The notes under the pieces are model-generated. The model was given only the letters and a program-made list of their open reading frames with translations. It was not told the origin of the DNA and did no database searches. The translations under genes were made by a program, and so were the position numbers. Below, in pieces: positions 25,359 to 37,808 of a stretch of 64,000 nucleotides of DNA (position 1 is its first letter; every line of letters starts with the position of its first letter). The DNA is from Brevipalpus yothersi (lineage: Eukaryota > Arthropoda > Arachnida > Trombidiformes > Tenuipalpidae). The stretch spans positions 62,001-126,000 of the forward strand of contig QZCP01000401.1 in the NCBI GenBank assembly GCA_003956705.1, written 5' to 3'.

Positions 25359-26622
25359 AAGTGAGAAAAAGGATAAGGTTGGATGATGAAAAATAGAAAT
25401 CACAGAATTTTCATGTCAATTCGCTGTCCTCCCATTCAATTTTTGAGATAAAGAGAGAGAAAGTTTGAGAGAGAGAGAGAGAGAGAGAGTATACATAATT
25501 GAAATTCTTTGCATCGTTTTGCTCGCTTTTTTTTGCTGGGAAATTTCAAATATTTCTTTCAGGAATTCAAGGAGGTCAAGGCAAGGAGGGAAGAGATAGA
25601 GAATATTAATAATTTATGTAGCTAATAATTATTTTTTTGTCTTCTCATCTTCTTCTTCTTCAATTGACTTTGCGCTATGGTAGCCTTTCTACATTACAAT
25701 GGGCTAGATGAGGATTGGGATCATGGCTACTGAACATTTTATCTTTTCTAATTCATCAATATATTTATATATGTTGGAGGAATAATTGAAGCGAATCTGA
25801 TTCTAAATGGACGCTAAATGTAAGAATCATCTTCCACTTGGACTTTATCCTTTTTTAGGTAAATAACAAAGATCAAGGTCTAAGGACATGAAAGAGTTAG
25901 GGTTTTACTCACTACCAAGGACTAGAATTAATTCTTTTTTCGGACTTGATCACCTTGTCATCAATCAGCACATTGATGTGAAAATATATATAACAAGGAA
26001 GATACACTTCATATCCTGGGTCAATAATAATGATACAGATGCTTAGCTTGTCTTTGATGCTTTATCGGATAATCGTAACGGTAAATTTTTCCAACTTGAG
26101 CCGATATGAAAGGCATCCATTTGTGAGATGAGAAGAGAGAGAGAGAAGTAGCTCTTAAAATGACCAGTTAAACATCTGGACAATTAGCTGTGCCAATGTT
26201 ATCCACAATGTTTGGCCAACAATTGATAACCAAAGTGGTGTGTATTGCTTTAATGAGTGGGATACTCTGTCACATCGAACAATATGAAGAATATGAACAA
26301 CTAATTTGGTATCCAATGTCCAAAATTGAATGAAGAATGCAAGGATGTATTTCCAGGTAAGGCGATGGGCAGAGAGTTGAGAGCATTTAATCATCGAGTT
26401 GAGGGGAAGATAATTGTTTGTATGTTTAGTGGTTTATGTGTCAAAATTTAATTGAGGAATGTAATCATCATACTGATTCCCCTCGAAAAGCGATGATGAA
26501 AAAATATTCGAAACCACACTAGAGTACTAGAGTACAGGCTTCAAATATTTTTAATTGATTGAACAAATAAGACTCTCTCTCTTTCTTTTTTTTTCCTTTC
26601 TTTTCTTTCTCTCTCTTTCTAT
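24350..26622. other. Intergenic, mostly non-coding
   Basis: The region contains the long (GA)n tract at 25273-25350 and a second GA run near 25470-25488. A minus-strand ORF at 26155-26394 reads as a hydrophobic peptide (LTWKYILAFFIQFW..), but the plus strand is open in two frames over the same bases, no splice partner is seen, and I do not call it a gene. Confidence 0.5.
25273..25350. repeat. (GA)n microsatellite
   Basis: About 78 bp of pure GA repeats, ending in a short CAGA variant. Confidence 0.97.
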
Positions 26623-26853
26623 TTATGTTGTCTCTTTGGTTTTTACATTAGGCTCATGCTTTTTATTGGATTGATTATCGGGCGGCTCACCAAGATCAAA
26701 TGCATTTTGACGAACCAATTGATTACGTTTGTTCAAGGAGGATGAGCTCTGTACAATGAGTCGGTTGTCATTACCTTTGGACAACACTTCATATTCCTCC
26801 ATCTCTTGAATATCTCTCACCATTGCTTGACAAAATTTTTGATCTATCTTGCA
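26623..26853 (-). CDS. Possible terminal exon, unidentified
   Basis: A minus-strand frame follows an AATTACAG acceptor (exon start 26853) and runs 76 residues to a stop. It starts CKIDQKFCQAMVRDIQEMEEYEVLSKG and is hydrophilic and protein-like, becoming Asn/Lys-rich at the end. No upstream exon was found within 2 kb. The plus strand offers a competing reading behind a TTTTTACATTAG acceptor at about 26652. Weak candidate only. Confidence 0.25.
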   Translation of the reverse strand, partial: CKIDQKFCQAMVRDIQEMEEYEVLSKGNDNRLIVQSSSSLNKRNQLVRQNAFDLGEPPDNQSNKKHEPNVKTKETT

Positions 26854-29800
26854 CTGTAATTTCTTTTTTTCCCAATATTATGATTATGATTTAATCACAA
26901 ATATGTTGACACTTTGATATTTTAGGTGTGGATGTGTGTGTGTGTGTGTATAGTTGAATTCTTGAATTTTAATCTCCTCTTTGGCAACAACAAGAACACT
27001 TCTTTTGGCGAATATCAAATCGAAGCATAATCAATAGAGAAAACAAAATTCAGTCGATAGATAGATGAATAGATGATAGGGATGTACACAGTATATACTT
27101 CACTGGTAGAATTCTGGTATTCTTATGAGAAACCCACAAGTATACACAAAAATCCATGGAATGAGATTCGTGGCAGAAAAAAATTTTTGAATCATATAGT
27201 ATTAAGCAATACACACAGCGATTCCATCATCATCATGAAGACAATATCGTAGGAAATAATCTGCTTTTAATGATGATGATAATCTGACGCACAATCGAAA
27301 TTCTGAATGGTGTATATGTGTAAATATGTATGTGTGTGTGTGTGAGAGAGAGTTTAGTTTTTGGTTGATGATAAAAATAATGATAATTCGGTGAGGATCT
27401 TGAAGAGAGAGAAGGTTATCCACGAGTAAGTGTACCCAGAATGGAAGAGAGAAGAATATACACACTAGTTATGTATCAATAGGAGGTTAGTTTCCCAGAT
27501 CTAATATGATTCACATATTCGAGTAAAAATAGCATCATGAAAGCAAAGAGCAACCCTCGAGTGATCGAGATGAGGCGATGGCTGTTGATAGATATTCACC
27601 GTTATTGATGTGATTGAGTGTTACACACACATACACATACAGAGAAAAGCGAGTCGTTAAATGTTCATCTGTCGACTGAAGATTATTAGGATAAAATGAT
27701 ATAATTGATAAAAAGCTAAAGCTGCTTCATGGCGAATACGTTTGAAAAATCATTTCGAGTCGACGAACCTGATGGCATTTACGCAAATCTCACTCACATA
27801 CTCTCTCTCTCTCTTTCTCTTTCTCTCTCTCTCTTTCCTGCTGGTTCCGCTCACTTTCTCATTCAATTTTTGCTCCGCATCACTTCTCGAAAATATTTCG
27901 ACTATGTCGACAGTCGCTTACTCATCATTCCAATTTGGCCTCAGTTCAGAGGAGGAGGAATAAAAAAGTTTTCCTCCCAGCTTGATGAAGCTTTTCATCC
28001 TGTTCGAATGCCACAATTGAACATTTGGCCAAATATATCTTGTAGTGAGTGATTATGAGGCAAAAAAGATGATCAATCGGGAGAGAAGAAAAAATTTTCA
28101 CTTTTCCCACTATTCTGACAAGAATAGTAGTTAGTATCACCAAAAATGTCATCGATAGTTATGATAATTAAGTAGTTTTATGTGCATCTTATTTGAAAAA
28201 TATGGAGAATGAAAAAGAGAAGAAGCTTCTCGCTGATCTGTTTGGGCACATATTTCATTTAGCATGAAACGTGAGATGCCATAGATCTATGGTTATAAAT
28301 AATTTGGTAGGGAGCGAGAGGGAGAGAGGGAGATAGAGGAATAAATATTAATCCTCTCAATTCTTCCATAGATTTTTTCGTGAATTGAAAAAAACAGAAT
28401 AATCATGAGACGAAAGAGAGAGTGAGAGAGAGCAAAAGAAATACTACATTCATATGTGTACCTAAATATCAATCGAAAAGTTCATACTGATAAGCCAATA
28501 AGATCAATTTTTCAAGGTCAATGGCAGTATTAGTGATGCGGCCATCAAGTATCAGCGCATCAACAACAATGGCCAAATAGGGGCAAAAAGAGATTCTGAA
28601 GGTCCGAATCATGAAGGCCAAGGACGTGAAGCTGGCTCACACACACACATAATCAGACTCTTTTGGGGTTGCTCACCAAGCTTACAAAAGACTCAGAATA
28701 AATACTTACCAGAATCGATCCAGCATTCTCGCTCTGGTTGGTAGAGAGAGAACGAAAGAGAGAGAATACTGATCGATATGTAGTGAGACTGCATACTGAA
28801 TACTGAGCTCGCCTGTCAGTGCATTTACAGTTTTCTCTTCTCTTCTCTTTTGGTAAGTGATGAGAGAGGAGAAGAAGAAGAAGAAGAAGAAGAAATAGAC
28901 GAAGGAAGGAATGTGTGTGTTGAGGATGTTGGTTATTGATCAATGGAAATTGGATTTGTTGAGTGGATGGGCACAGAGAATGAGAGACAGAAAGAGATGA
29001 AGAAAAGGCGTACAAAAAGCTCACATCTATTCCAGGAGATGAAGATGGCAAATGAAGTGGTCGATGAAAAGGGAGAGAGAAAACAAATTAGAAAATAAAA
29101 TTCTATCGAATTAAAAATTTTCCTTCCTTAATTCCTCTGCCATTCAGGTTGTGGGTTGTGTGAGTGTGTTGTATGTTCGAGTGGAAAGTTTCTCACGACT
29201 GATTTTGAGCCTTTTCTTCGAAACTTTCTCTTTTTCCACTACGCTATTTGATGACTTGTCTCACGCAGGAAGGAGGAGGAGGAGGAGAAGGAGGAGGTAA
29301 AAGGGAATAATGATGAATTCCGATTCATCCTAGCTACCGGTGAAAAACGAACTTCCATGCTCTTTCTCTCTTTCCCCAATCACAATACTTACATCACACA
29401 CTCGCCAACCTCTATGTGGCCATTTAGAGCAAGCTCCTGGTTTGATGATTATTTCATCACATCACACACAACTTTCGTTACGCTTCTTCCTTCATTGTCC
29501 TTTGGTACTCTTGTGCGCATTCTTTGTTCTATCAACTATATTTCATCCTCTCAGAATACACCATGCGAGTATTATGGGAATGATCATGAATGAATGTTCT
29601 CGATTCAGGGTCTATCCTTTCACTCTCTCCCTTTCTTTTCTCTCTTCTTCCACACTAGAGCTGGTGTTATTTTCCCTCCAGCATTTTTCGTGAAACGTCA
29701 TCGTAGGTATACTCATAATTACCGATGCAAACTTGATTAGACACTCTTCCGGTTTGATTTTGTCTGTTCAGCTGATAAAAGACGATTTTTTTTCTTCCCT

Positions 29801-31053
29801 ATATCGATAGCTTATGATAATCTTTGGGTGCCTTCGATTTTCTGTGTGTTATAAAGTCAACAAGGGTGAGGAAAAGGTCCAAGAAATATTGAGCTGCAGT
29901 GAGCATTTGTAAAGCTATCATGACTCGTAAGACTCAGTCTTATCGGTTGAAGAGTGTAAGACTCTAGGCAAGCAGAACGAATAAAGCTCAGGTGGATACT
30001 CAATGATTCTGTAGTGATAGCTGACTGGTGAACAGCTCATCTCCTCTCATCTGACACCAGTGTTGAAGGAAGAAGATATTTCTTCTACCTTTGATAACAA
30101 AAACTTGATCTAATTAAATTAATATCGAAGAAAGAATGATGGATATAATCGGTCGGGCTGCTCGTATTCCTTTTCGTGCTCCTCAGAAAAGCCAACATCT
30201 TCTGATACTGCTCACAGTTGTATTTGTTTTTCTTTCGATGCTTTCGATTACTTCTGCTTGGAAATTACGATTTTTTTTTCAAGACTGATTCTATTTGAAG
30301 GATTCTCATTCCTAATTGATTCGAAGATGGATATCACTGGACCAATTGTTTACCTCACCAAAATAGTAAATTTCAGTAGAGCTGATCGACTTCATTGTTT
30401 TAGATTACGTACCGAAGATATTCAGCAAATGCAGTGGTCCCAATGACAGATTATAGCCATAAATTTGAGGTAACATTTGGTGAACTATAAGTTCATTGAT
30501 GAAGATGTTCCGGTTTTCAAAGAGCGCGATTGAGTGTCAATAATTCAGAATATCGCGGTCTCAAAATAAGATTCAGTAGCTGTCATCTGGAGACACTAAC
30601 AAGTAAGTTTTTGTAAGAGCAAGTCCAATGTTTAATTGCTCATAATTTCTCTTTTATATTACTCTCCATTGCTTCTGAATAAATATTCTCTCAATGAACT
30701 GATCACAATTACATTCAAGGAATGTCAGATTTCATTCTACAAGAGATGTGAACTTGTTGCTAGCTGAAGATTGTGCTCCAGCATTTAGGAAATTTTCTCT
30801 CTTCTAGGAAGCATTCGAAATATCAAGGTAACGTGATTTATATTGAATTTAACAAGTAAAAAGCTTTGTATAAACTCACACTTCCCAGTTCGCCCCGAAG
30901 CCAATTTCTTACTGATAATTCGAGGATGGTTAGTCTCTCAAAAGTCGAATTTTGTTAGGATATCGATTAAATTATACAAATCTAATCTTATTCGAATTCT
31001 TCAATGAAGAGTATGGTTTACAAAAAGTTTCTCAGGGAATACGAGAATGCGTG
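26854..31053. other. Long non-coding stretch
   Basis: About 4.2 kb without a supportable gene. It holds (CT)n at about 27801-27834, CA/TG runs, GAAGAA and GGAGGA tracts near 28870 and 29270, and scattered short ORFs of low-complexity sequence. It lies downstream of ALG1's 3' end. Confidence 0.6.
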
Positions 31054-32718
31054 CTAATCAAGTTTGGAGGAGACGATTGGCCCCACTTTTTTAGCCCATT
31101 CGGTGTCCCACGAAAACTTTGGACGATTCTTTTCAAGATTATCTCGCATTTGTGTGATATGAAGTCTAGGTGATTTCAAGAGTTTTAAGAAATGAGCAAG
31201 GAGATCTTTAGAATTTTGGAAAGTTAGACCGTTGTAGCCATCGGACACTAATTCATCCAGACTGTAGATGGAAGACAGATAAACTGAAAGAAATTGATCA
31301 TATGATAGATGGGAGAAACTTACCAATCATAGGTGATTGCTAGAACTGGAACGGCACAGCCAAACATATCAATGATTTTCATGGGAAGATCTAGATTGCT
31401 AGAAGATGTGTGTAAACTTATTCCCAGATCAGCAGAAGCAATCATCTTTGGATAATCTTCAGAACTCAGCCACGGTGTGATTACTGACACTCTACGCCAT
31501 CCTCTTCTAGATATAATATTTGAATAGTAATCCTTGAGAGGCCCTTTACCCGTGATGACGCATATTAAGTAAGGTAAAGAGCTATCAGATTGACCATCGT
31601 ATCCATCAAGAGCCTCGAGAAGAATACCAAAATCTTCATCCTCAGTCCAACTTGTTCCTGAGATTATGATGACTGGTCGATCATTGCGTTCTTCACATTT
31701 TCCTTCAATTATTTGGCAAAGTTTAGATCCTTCTCCATCATCACTGCGGAATTCGGGATATATTTGAGCAATTTTTTCTAGGAATTCACATTTCTCTCCA
31801 ATATTCAGAGGTGAAAATCCAGGAGTGGGTCTATCATAAAGAACTGTAGCCCTATTGATGAGGAGAGCACAATTAAAATCATTAAGGGTGAATATTCGAA
31901 AGATTAATTTTTCAAGATATGGACAGTTACTAACTCTACATTCCATCGGCGCTTTAAATCTTTAGCCATAGCTTGACTAACGCAAAAATTGTGATCAGCT
32001 CTGGGGCCAAAAAAACCTTCAATCAGTAGACACAATCGAACAAATAAGTGATTCGGACTTAAACTCAATGCTAGAATGGTGAATCCATAATTATGCCAAT
32101 CAATGATGAACTTAGTTCGTCTGATGCGTGAGACAAGGTGGACGATTGGTAGAGTGGGAATTGAGGGTGGATTTTGAACCAGAAAAAAGTCTGGTCTCTT
32201 GATTATCATTAAAGTACATAGTAAACTTATTGATTGGAGGAACACTTTCAAGACGTAGCTCAATAATCGAGGTAAATCTGTGAGCAAAGTAGAAAAAGTT
32301 CAGTTGACGATAAGCAACTCATCATACACAATGTTTTTTGCCTCTATTGTCCAATCTTTACGATCCATCAACAATTAACATCTTTCAAGATCATCAGTAT
32401 TGATCAAGATAAACTTACAACGATAGCAGGAGCTAAAATCTTTCATCGGATGAAGATGAATCCTGTGTTCTTGGTGAGTTTCTGGTGAAAGAGAAGTATC
32501 TAGAAGGCAAAAGAGAAAATAAAAAATAAAGAAAAAAATACATTCAAATAATTTTTCCAATCAAACTGATATATTGAATACTCACCAAAATTTGCAACCA
32601 CATCCACATCATAACCCAATTTGACTAGTGATAATGTATGATATTTCATTCGTGGACTTCTCTCAAAATCCCCAAAAACAACAACACAAGCTCTCTTCTT
32701 ACCATTATTGGTGGACAT
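31054..32718 (-). CDS. ALG1: Chitobiosyldiphosphodolichol beta-mannosyltransferase
   Basis: This enzyme adds the first mannose to the dolichol-linked GlcNAc2 precursor on the cytosolic face of the ER, an early step of N-glycan assembly. Five exons (32586-32718, 32419-32499, 31935-32277, 31324-31851, 31054-31261) join in frame to 430 residues; human ALG1 has 464. Recognisable blocks run in order: VFGDFERSPRMKYHTLSL near the N-terminus, LVQNPPSIPTLPIV, KFIIDWHNYGF, SGTSWTEDEDFGILLEAL, VITGKGPLKDYY, TPWLSSEDYPKMIASADLG and LHTSSSNLDLPMKIIDMFG. These match the ALG1 glycosyltransferase-1 family closely. The start is the ATG at 32718; an upstream TTG in the same frame is ignored. Introns 1-4 are short (59-141 bp). 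The gene is divergent from the DDX43-like gene, about 0.9 kb away. Confidence 0.95.
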
Positions 32719-33601
32719 TTTGTCACCAATTATCAAATTAAATTGAATAATTTAAATAATAATCACATACAAACGCACCTCAAAAAACACATACATAAAA
32801 ATGTAAACACAATGTTTACATTCCCGGCTTTTGTATACAATTCCTCTAAAATGATGAAATATAAACAACACTATTGAATATTCAAGTATTCTTTCATGTG
32901 TTATGAAATTAATTCTAATTCGGTTGATTTAAATTAAATTCCAATAAATTTTCACCACATTTCACAGATAAACTCACATTCCTTCATGAGTCATGATAAC
33001 AGAGTTCAATGTTGGTGCTGTTGAATTGTGATTGGTTTGCAAAAAAAAGTGACTTCTTGCAATGTGTTTAATGGCGGCTCTTCACACTTCATACACTTGA
33101 CAACGAAAAAAGTAAAGCAATTCGCGTTCTTTCTGCATTATCCTCCAAAGTTATGTGTATGTTAACATGAGTCATCAACATCATCATCATCATTAATCCA
33201 ATCAGCTCATGTCTCATACTCTTTACGGCATTTATCTCTCTTAACTGACCACACACACAATCAGCCATCTCATGATCGCAATTTGATATCTGAAAAAAGA
33301 GGTTTTTTTGCGTGTGTTTATTGTACTTCTAGTGTTGAGAAATTTTTACCTTTTCTCTCTCTTTTATTACCACTTTCAACGTGCAAGACTTACACTGTAC
33401 TTACCTTTAACGTTAACACATCTTAATTGCTATTTTTGTAATCTTTTGTGTGTATGTGTGTCTGTGTCTGTAACTAAATTTAGCTTTTCACTTTTGATTA
33501 TTGTCGGCTTATTACGCTACGGTTACGTACACCAATACCTACTTCTTTTTTTTGGGGACTTTCTTATTGTCAATGATCGAAACGTGATTTTGTGGTAAGA
33601 A
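32719..33601. promoter_or_regulatory. Shared upstream region of ALG1 and the DDX43-like gene
   Basis: About 0.9 kb between two divergent housekeeping start codons (ALG1 minus, helicase plus). It is AT-rich with CA/TG runs and an ATCATCATC cluster near 33180. No recognisable factor site. It probably serves as a bidirectional promoter (inference). Confidence 0.45.
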
Positions 33602-36255
33602 ATGTCCAATTTTCGAACACGAGGTAACACTCGTGGTAATCCATATGTTCGTGATAGAAATTTTGATAGTCACAAAGAGCAAGGCTCATCATCATCATCG
33701 GGCAATGCTAATGCAGATGATGGATGGTCAACTGGTTGGGATACTAATGATGGTTGGGGTTCTTCATCGGCTGGTGATCAACAGCAACAATCGTCATCAT
33801 CTTCATCCAATATGTCTTACCATAATACCCAGAGAAGACAATATGATCAGCCCAGAGATCGAGGAAGTGGGCCGAGGAATGACAACAATCGGCAAGACTT
33901 TTTTCGAGGCTCATCAAACAAGAAGACAATCACTGTACCATCATCTGATGTGGGTAAAGTGATTGGTCGCGGTGGAAGTACAATTAAAGATATTCAATCA
34001 AAGAGTGGTGCTCGAGTTAAAGTTAGCAATGATAACTCTGGCTACGATACCAATGTGGACATAATTGGTACTGATGAGCAGATGCAGATTGCCGAAAATA
34101 TGATCAATGAAACGATCAATGGAAGTCGTCAATCGGGAGGATATCAGAGTAATCAAAATTGGGGTAACAGAGGATCTAATAACAATGGTAAAGATGGAGA
34201 TGGTCTCAAAATAGTGTGGTATAATGAAAATAATCCTCCACCGCCTCCAGAGAAAATTGAGTATATCGATTGGGATGCAGCCATAGCTGAATCGGAAAAG
34301 TTTATATCCGAAAAGTGGGCTGCCTTACCAGCGATTGTGAGAAATTTTTACAAAGAACATCCTGAGGTCACTGCCATGAGTGATGAGGAGGTTGAGGCCT
34401 TTCGAGAGCAAAACAATAAGATAACGGTCACCCATTTCAGTGAAAATGATAGCCGAGTCTTACCAAAGCCGATCACGAAATTTGAACATGCCTTCCAAGA
34501 GCATCGTGAGTTTACTTAGGATTTTAATGTTAAATTTTTTATTCCTTGAATGATTTTCTTATTTTCTGATCCATCTTTCTCTCTTCTCTCTCTCACTCAA
34601 TTCAGCTGAAATACTTGAAGAGATAAAGAAACAAAAATTCGAAACCCCATCTCCTATTCAAAGTCAAGCTTGGCCTATCCTCTTACAAGGCTACGATCTC
34701 ATTGGTATCGCTCAGACAGGAACTGGAAAAACTCTCGCATACTTACTTCCAGCTCTTATTCACATCGAGCATCAAACCACGTGAGTTGATCATCCTTTTG
34801 TCCTCAAAGTTCTTTCTTTTTTCCACCGAAATGCCTTGAGAGAGGAAAAAAGAGCCAAAAAATCACTCAAATTCTTGGAATAGATATGAAGCACACTGTC
34901 AAGTATCGTGATATTTATTTCTTCATCTTTCTTTCTCCAAAAGGCCTCGAGCTGAAAGAGTTGGACCAACGGCTTTGGTTCTTGCTCCAACCCGTGAATT
35001 AGCCCAACAAATTGAGCTTGAGGCTCGAAAGTACTCGTATCGTGGTATTAAAAGCATTTGCGTTTATGGAGGAGGATCTCGAAGGGACCAAATCAATGAG
35101 TATCAGGCTGGCTGTGAAATTGTCATCGCTACTCCAGGCCGGCTACATGATCTCCAGATGTCCCAAATTATTAATTTAACATCAGTCAGCTATTTAGTTC
35201 TTGACGAAGCTGATCGTATGTTGGACATGGGATTTGAGCCACAGATAATGAAAATACTCATCGATGTTCGGCCCGATAAACAGACTGTTATGATGTCTGC
35301 AACTTGGCCTCCAGGTGTTCGTCATTTAGCCAAAAAACACATGACCGAGCCAATGCAAATCAATGTTGGCTCACTCAACTTATCAGCGGTTCATTCTGTA
35401 GATCAAGAAATTCGCGTATGTGATGAGAGTGAGAAGGAAGGAATGTTGCTTGAATTTGTTCAAAATATGCAACCAGATGATAAGGTCATAATCTTCGCTT
35501 CTCGCAAAGCAACGTAAGAATTTGTCTCTTTGACCCCTCTCATCAGCCTTGTACAGGGCAGCAATTTATAATCACATCTCTTTCTCTCCCTCTCTCTTAT
35601 TCATAGGGTTGATTACTTATCGGTTGACATGTCCTTAAAATCAATAAATTGTCAAAGTATTCATGGTGATCGTGAACAAAGTGATCGAGAAGCTGCAATA
35701 AAGGATCTCAAAACGGGAGAAAGTCGCATTCTGGTTGCAACTGATGTCGCCTCACGAGGAATAGATATTGATGATATAACGTAAGACAACGCACTTAACT
35801 GTATGATGCAATCTTTAAAATCTTGAAAAATTTCTTCCAATTTTGCAGCCACATCTTCAATTATGACTTTCCAACCAATATTGAAGATTATGTCCACCGA
35901 ATTGGTCGAACAGGAAGAGCCGGGTAAGTTAATTTATTGTCTTATCTTTATTAAGCATAGGTTATTACTGCAAATATCACATGAGAATTTCGAGCGTATT
36001 CTTGAACCAGATTTGATTGATATGATTATTCTCTTTCTTCAAATGTACAGGAAAAGAGGCAAATCAATAAGTCTTGTCACACGTGAAAATTGGAGACATG
36101 CCCCGGAGCTAATCAAAATATTGGAAGAGGCAAATCAAGCCGTTCCTCAAGAACTTATTAAGATGGGTGAACGATTTACAGAATGGAAAAAGAAAAAAGA
36201 TGAAGAGGAAGCTTCTCTCGGCGGTCGAAGATATGGCCGTGGTCCACGTTTTTGA
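33602..36255 (+). CDS. DDX43: KH-domain DEAD-box RNA helicase, DDX43-like
   Basis: ATP-dependent RNA helicase with an N-terminal KH RNA-binding domain, the architecture of DDX43/HAGE. Six exons (33602-34505, 34606-34780, 34944-35513, 35607-35780, 35849-35923, 36051-36255) join in frame to 700 residues. An S/G/Q-rich N-terminus is followed by the KH domain at about 107-172 with GRGG at 122-125. The helicase core follows: Q motif near 313-320, AQTGTGKT at 337-344, PTREL 375-379, DEAD 447-450, SAT 478-480 and HRIGRTGRAG 624-633. Sequences such as CVYGGG, GRLHDLQMS and LDMGFEPQIMKILIDVRPD are diagnostic of the DDX43/DDX53 group. Exon 1 contains the whole KH domain and ends in phase 1. A second KH copy lies 9 kb away in the gene at 42916. 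Confidence 0.94.
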
Positions 36256-36331
36256 TAATTGAATGAGATAAAAGGTTATTGGAAAAATTTTTCATTAAAT
36301 TTCATGTGACCAGATCATTCCTCTTTCCTGT

Positions 36332-36337
36332 AATAAA
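36332..36337 (+). terminator. Poly(A) signal AATAAA of the DDX43-like gene
   Basis: AATAAA 77 bp after the helicase stop codon, on the plus strand. It faces the neighbouring minus-strand signal at 36389. Confidence 0.7.
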
Positions 36338-36388
36338 TGTTTGCGAAGAGACATCAATTTCAATGCTTTCAAGCTGATCCGTGAACGA

Positions 36389-36394
36389 TTTATT
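36389..36394 (-). terminator. Poly(A) signal AATAAA of the beta-catenin-like gene
   Basis: TTTATT on the plus strand reads AATAAA on the minus strand. It lies only 4 nt past the stop codon (36399-36401), implying a very short 3' UTR. Confidence 0.6.
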
Positions 36395-36398
36395 GCGA

Positions 36399-37808
36399 TT
36401 ATTCCATAACAACAGCTCCGTTGTTGTTGATAAGTTCTATTGTTTGCTCAATCTGTAGGACGAGATTTTGACATTTTTCATTGCTTGGTGAATCGGTGGT
36501 AATAAGTCCTCGGACAAATTGATCGATAAGAACTTGTTTGACGTCAAACTCGATCAAGGTGGGAATAATGGTACTGTTAGCGGCTAAGTTTCTGATGATA
36601 CCCACAACAGCTTTGCGAATTGAGAAGTCTCTTGTGTGAAGGAAATTGTTCAGTAAAAGGGGCAGTAGACCCATACCGATTATGGTTTGCTGAGCCATCT
36701 CTGCATTTGGGTAGCCCCAACTCAAATGCCTTATGGAACATAGGGCACTTTCGGTGATTCTTTCGTCGCCAGCAAAGCAGTGTGCAATTTTGATCAACGC
36801 TTCAACTCCATTAATGTTTTGCACGTACGTCTTGTTAGACACATTGCAGGTAAGATTTGAGAGGATTTGTGTGGCACAAGTAAGTGTATCAAATATTTCC
36901 GAAATTGTATGATTCTCTGAGCTTGATGTCATCTCTGAAACTGGTATAGCCAAAAAGAGTTCCAAAATACCGATCAAATTGTGCAACAAAGGCTCCAGGC
37001 CATTCAAATTAATTGCATCATCAGACAAATTTCTCAAAGTCCACAGAGCTCCGGTGTCATCGATCGATGCGTTCAAGATTGATGCCAAATAATGGAATCC
37101 ACCACAGTCAACGATAACTTTCGAATTTTGAGGACAAGCGGACAGAACTTTGAGAACTCTGATTATGATGCGTTTAAGTTCTACAAATTGTGACTGCTCT
37201 AGAATTTGGACAAGCCTGGCTGTGGTTGAAGAATTAAGGATAGCCATTCGAACGGGATGATTTTTGTACGCCAACAAACGGATACAATCGATGGCGACAC
37301 AAAGTTTTTTATCGTCTTGATGAGTTTGCACAAAATGGATCAGAGCATCCAGACCATCAGCACGGAAAAATACATCTTTAGCACCTTCTTGGTGCAATAT
37401 CAGATTATGTATCGATAGTAGGGCATGATTCAAAACTTCACAATCTTTATTGGTGGCAAGCAATCGAACCAAGTGATTCATACCATCAGATTGCAGAATA
37501 ATTCTTCGACATCCTTTGTCCGGATCACAGATCAGAGAACATATCACTTTGGCCGCTTCCTTTACCACCGTTGGATCTTCATCGGCCAAAAGATCCACAA
37601 TATCGGGAACCGTTTCAATGGCCACCGTTTCCAGTGCAATATTGGAATCACTTGTTGACGTTTGATCAGCAATAAAATTGTGATTAATGAACGTCGGATC
37701 ATATCCATTGCCATCGGAAAGAATGGATGCAGCCGAAGACACATAACCAGAGTCAAGCCCGGAAAGTATCGGTTCCATCGTTTGATCATCCATGATCAAA
37801 GAATGCAA
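36399..37808 (-). CDS. Divergent, intronless beta-catenin/armadillo-like protein
   Basis: This 469-residue protein aligns with beta-catenin (about 780 aa; Wnt signalling and cadherin adhesion). Matching blocks are LLADEDPTVV at the first armadillo repeat, LHQEGAK near 138-144, RVLKVLSACPQNSKVIVDCGG, GALWTLRNLSD at 253-263, QILSNLTCN at 314-322, ITESALCSIRHLS, AEMAQQ, and VVGIIRNLA. The N-terminus keeps a phosphodegron, DSGYVS, with serines at 20, 24 and 28 in the beta-catenin S33/S37/T41 spacing. About one armadillo repeat seems missing between repeats 1 and 3. The protein ends after about repeat 11 without the acidic/PDZ C-terminal domain. The residue aligned to the charged-groove lysine K312 is Glu210. 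No intron is present, so it may be a retrocopy or an intron-less duplicate. The open frame over 1.4 kb argues for selection. Confidence 0.88.
   Translation of the reverse strand: MHSLIMDDQTMEPILSGLDSGYVSSAASILSDGNGYDPTFINHNFIADQTSTSDSNIALETVAIETVPDIVDLLADEDPTVVKEAAKVICSLICDPDKGCRRIILQSDGMNHLVRLLATNKDCEVLNHALLSIHNLILHQEGAKDVFFRADGLDALIHFVQTHQDDKKLCVAIDCIRLLAYKNHPVRMAILNSSTTARLVQILEQSQFVELKRIIIRVLKVLSACPQNSKVIVDCGGFHYLASILNASIDDTGALWTLRNLSDDAINLNGLEPLLHNLIGILELFLAIPVSEMTSSSENHTISEIFDTLTCATQILSNLTCNVSNKTYVQNINGVEALIKIAHCFAGDERITESALCSIRHLSWGYPNAEMAQQTIIGMGLLPLLLNNFLHTRDFSIRKAVVGIIRNLAANSTIIPTLIEFDVKQVLIDQFVRGLITTDSPSNEKCQNLVLQIEQTIELINNNGAVVME

Noticed and set aside
26155..26394. Hydrophobic minus-strand ORF (79 aa) resembling a membrane segment
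   Set aside because: The opposite strand is equally open in two frames, there is no splice partner, and no family is recognised.
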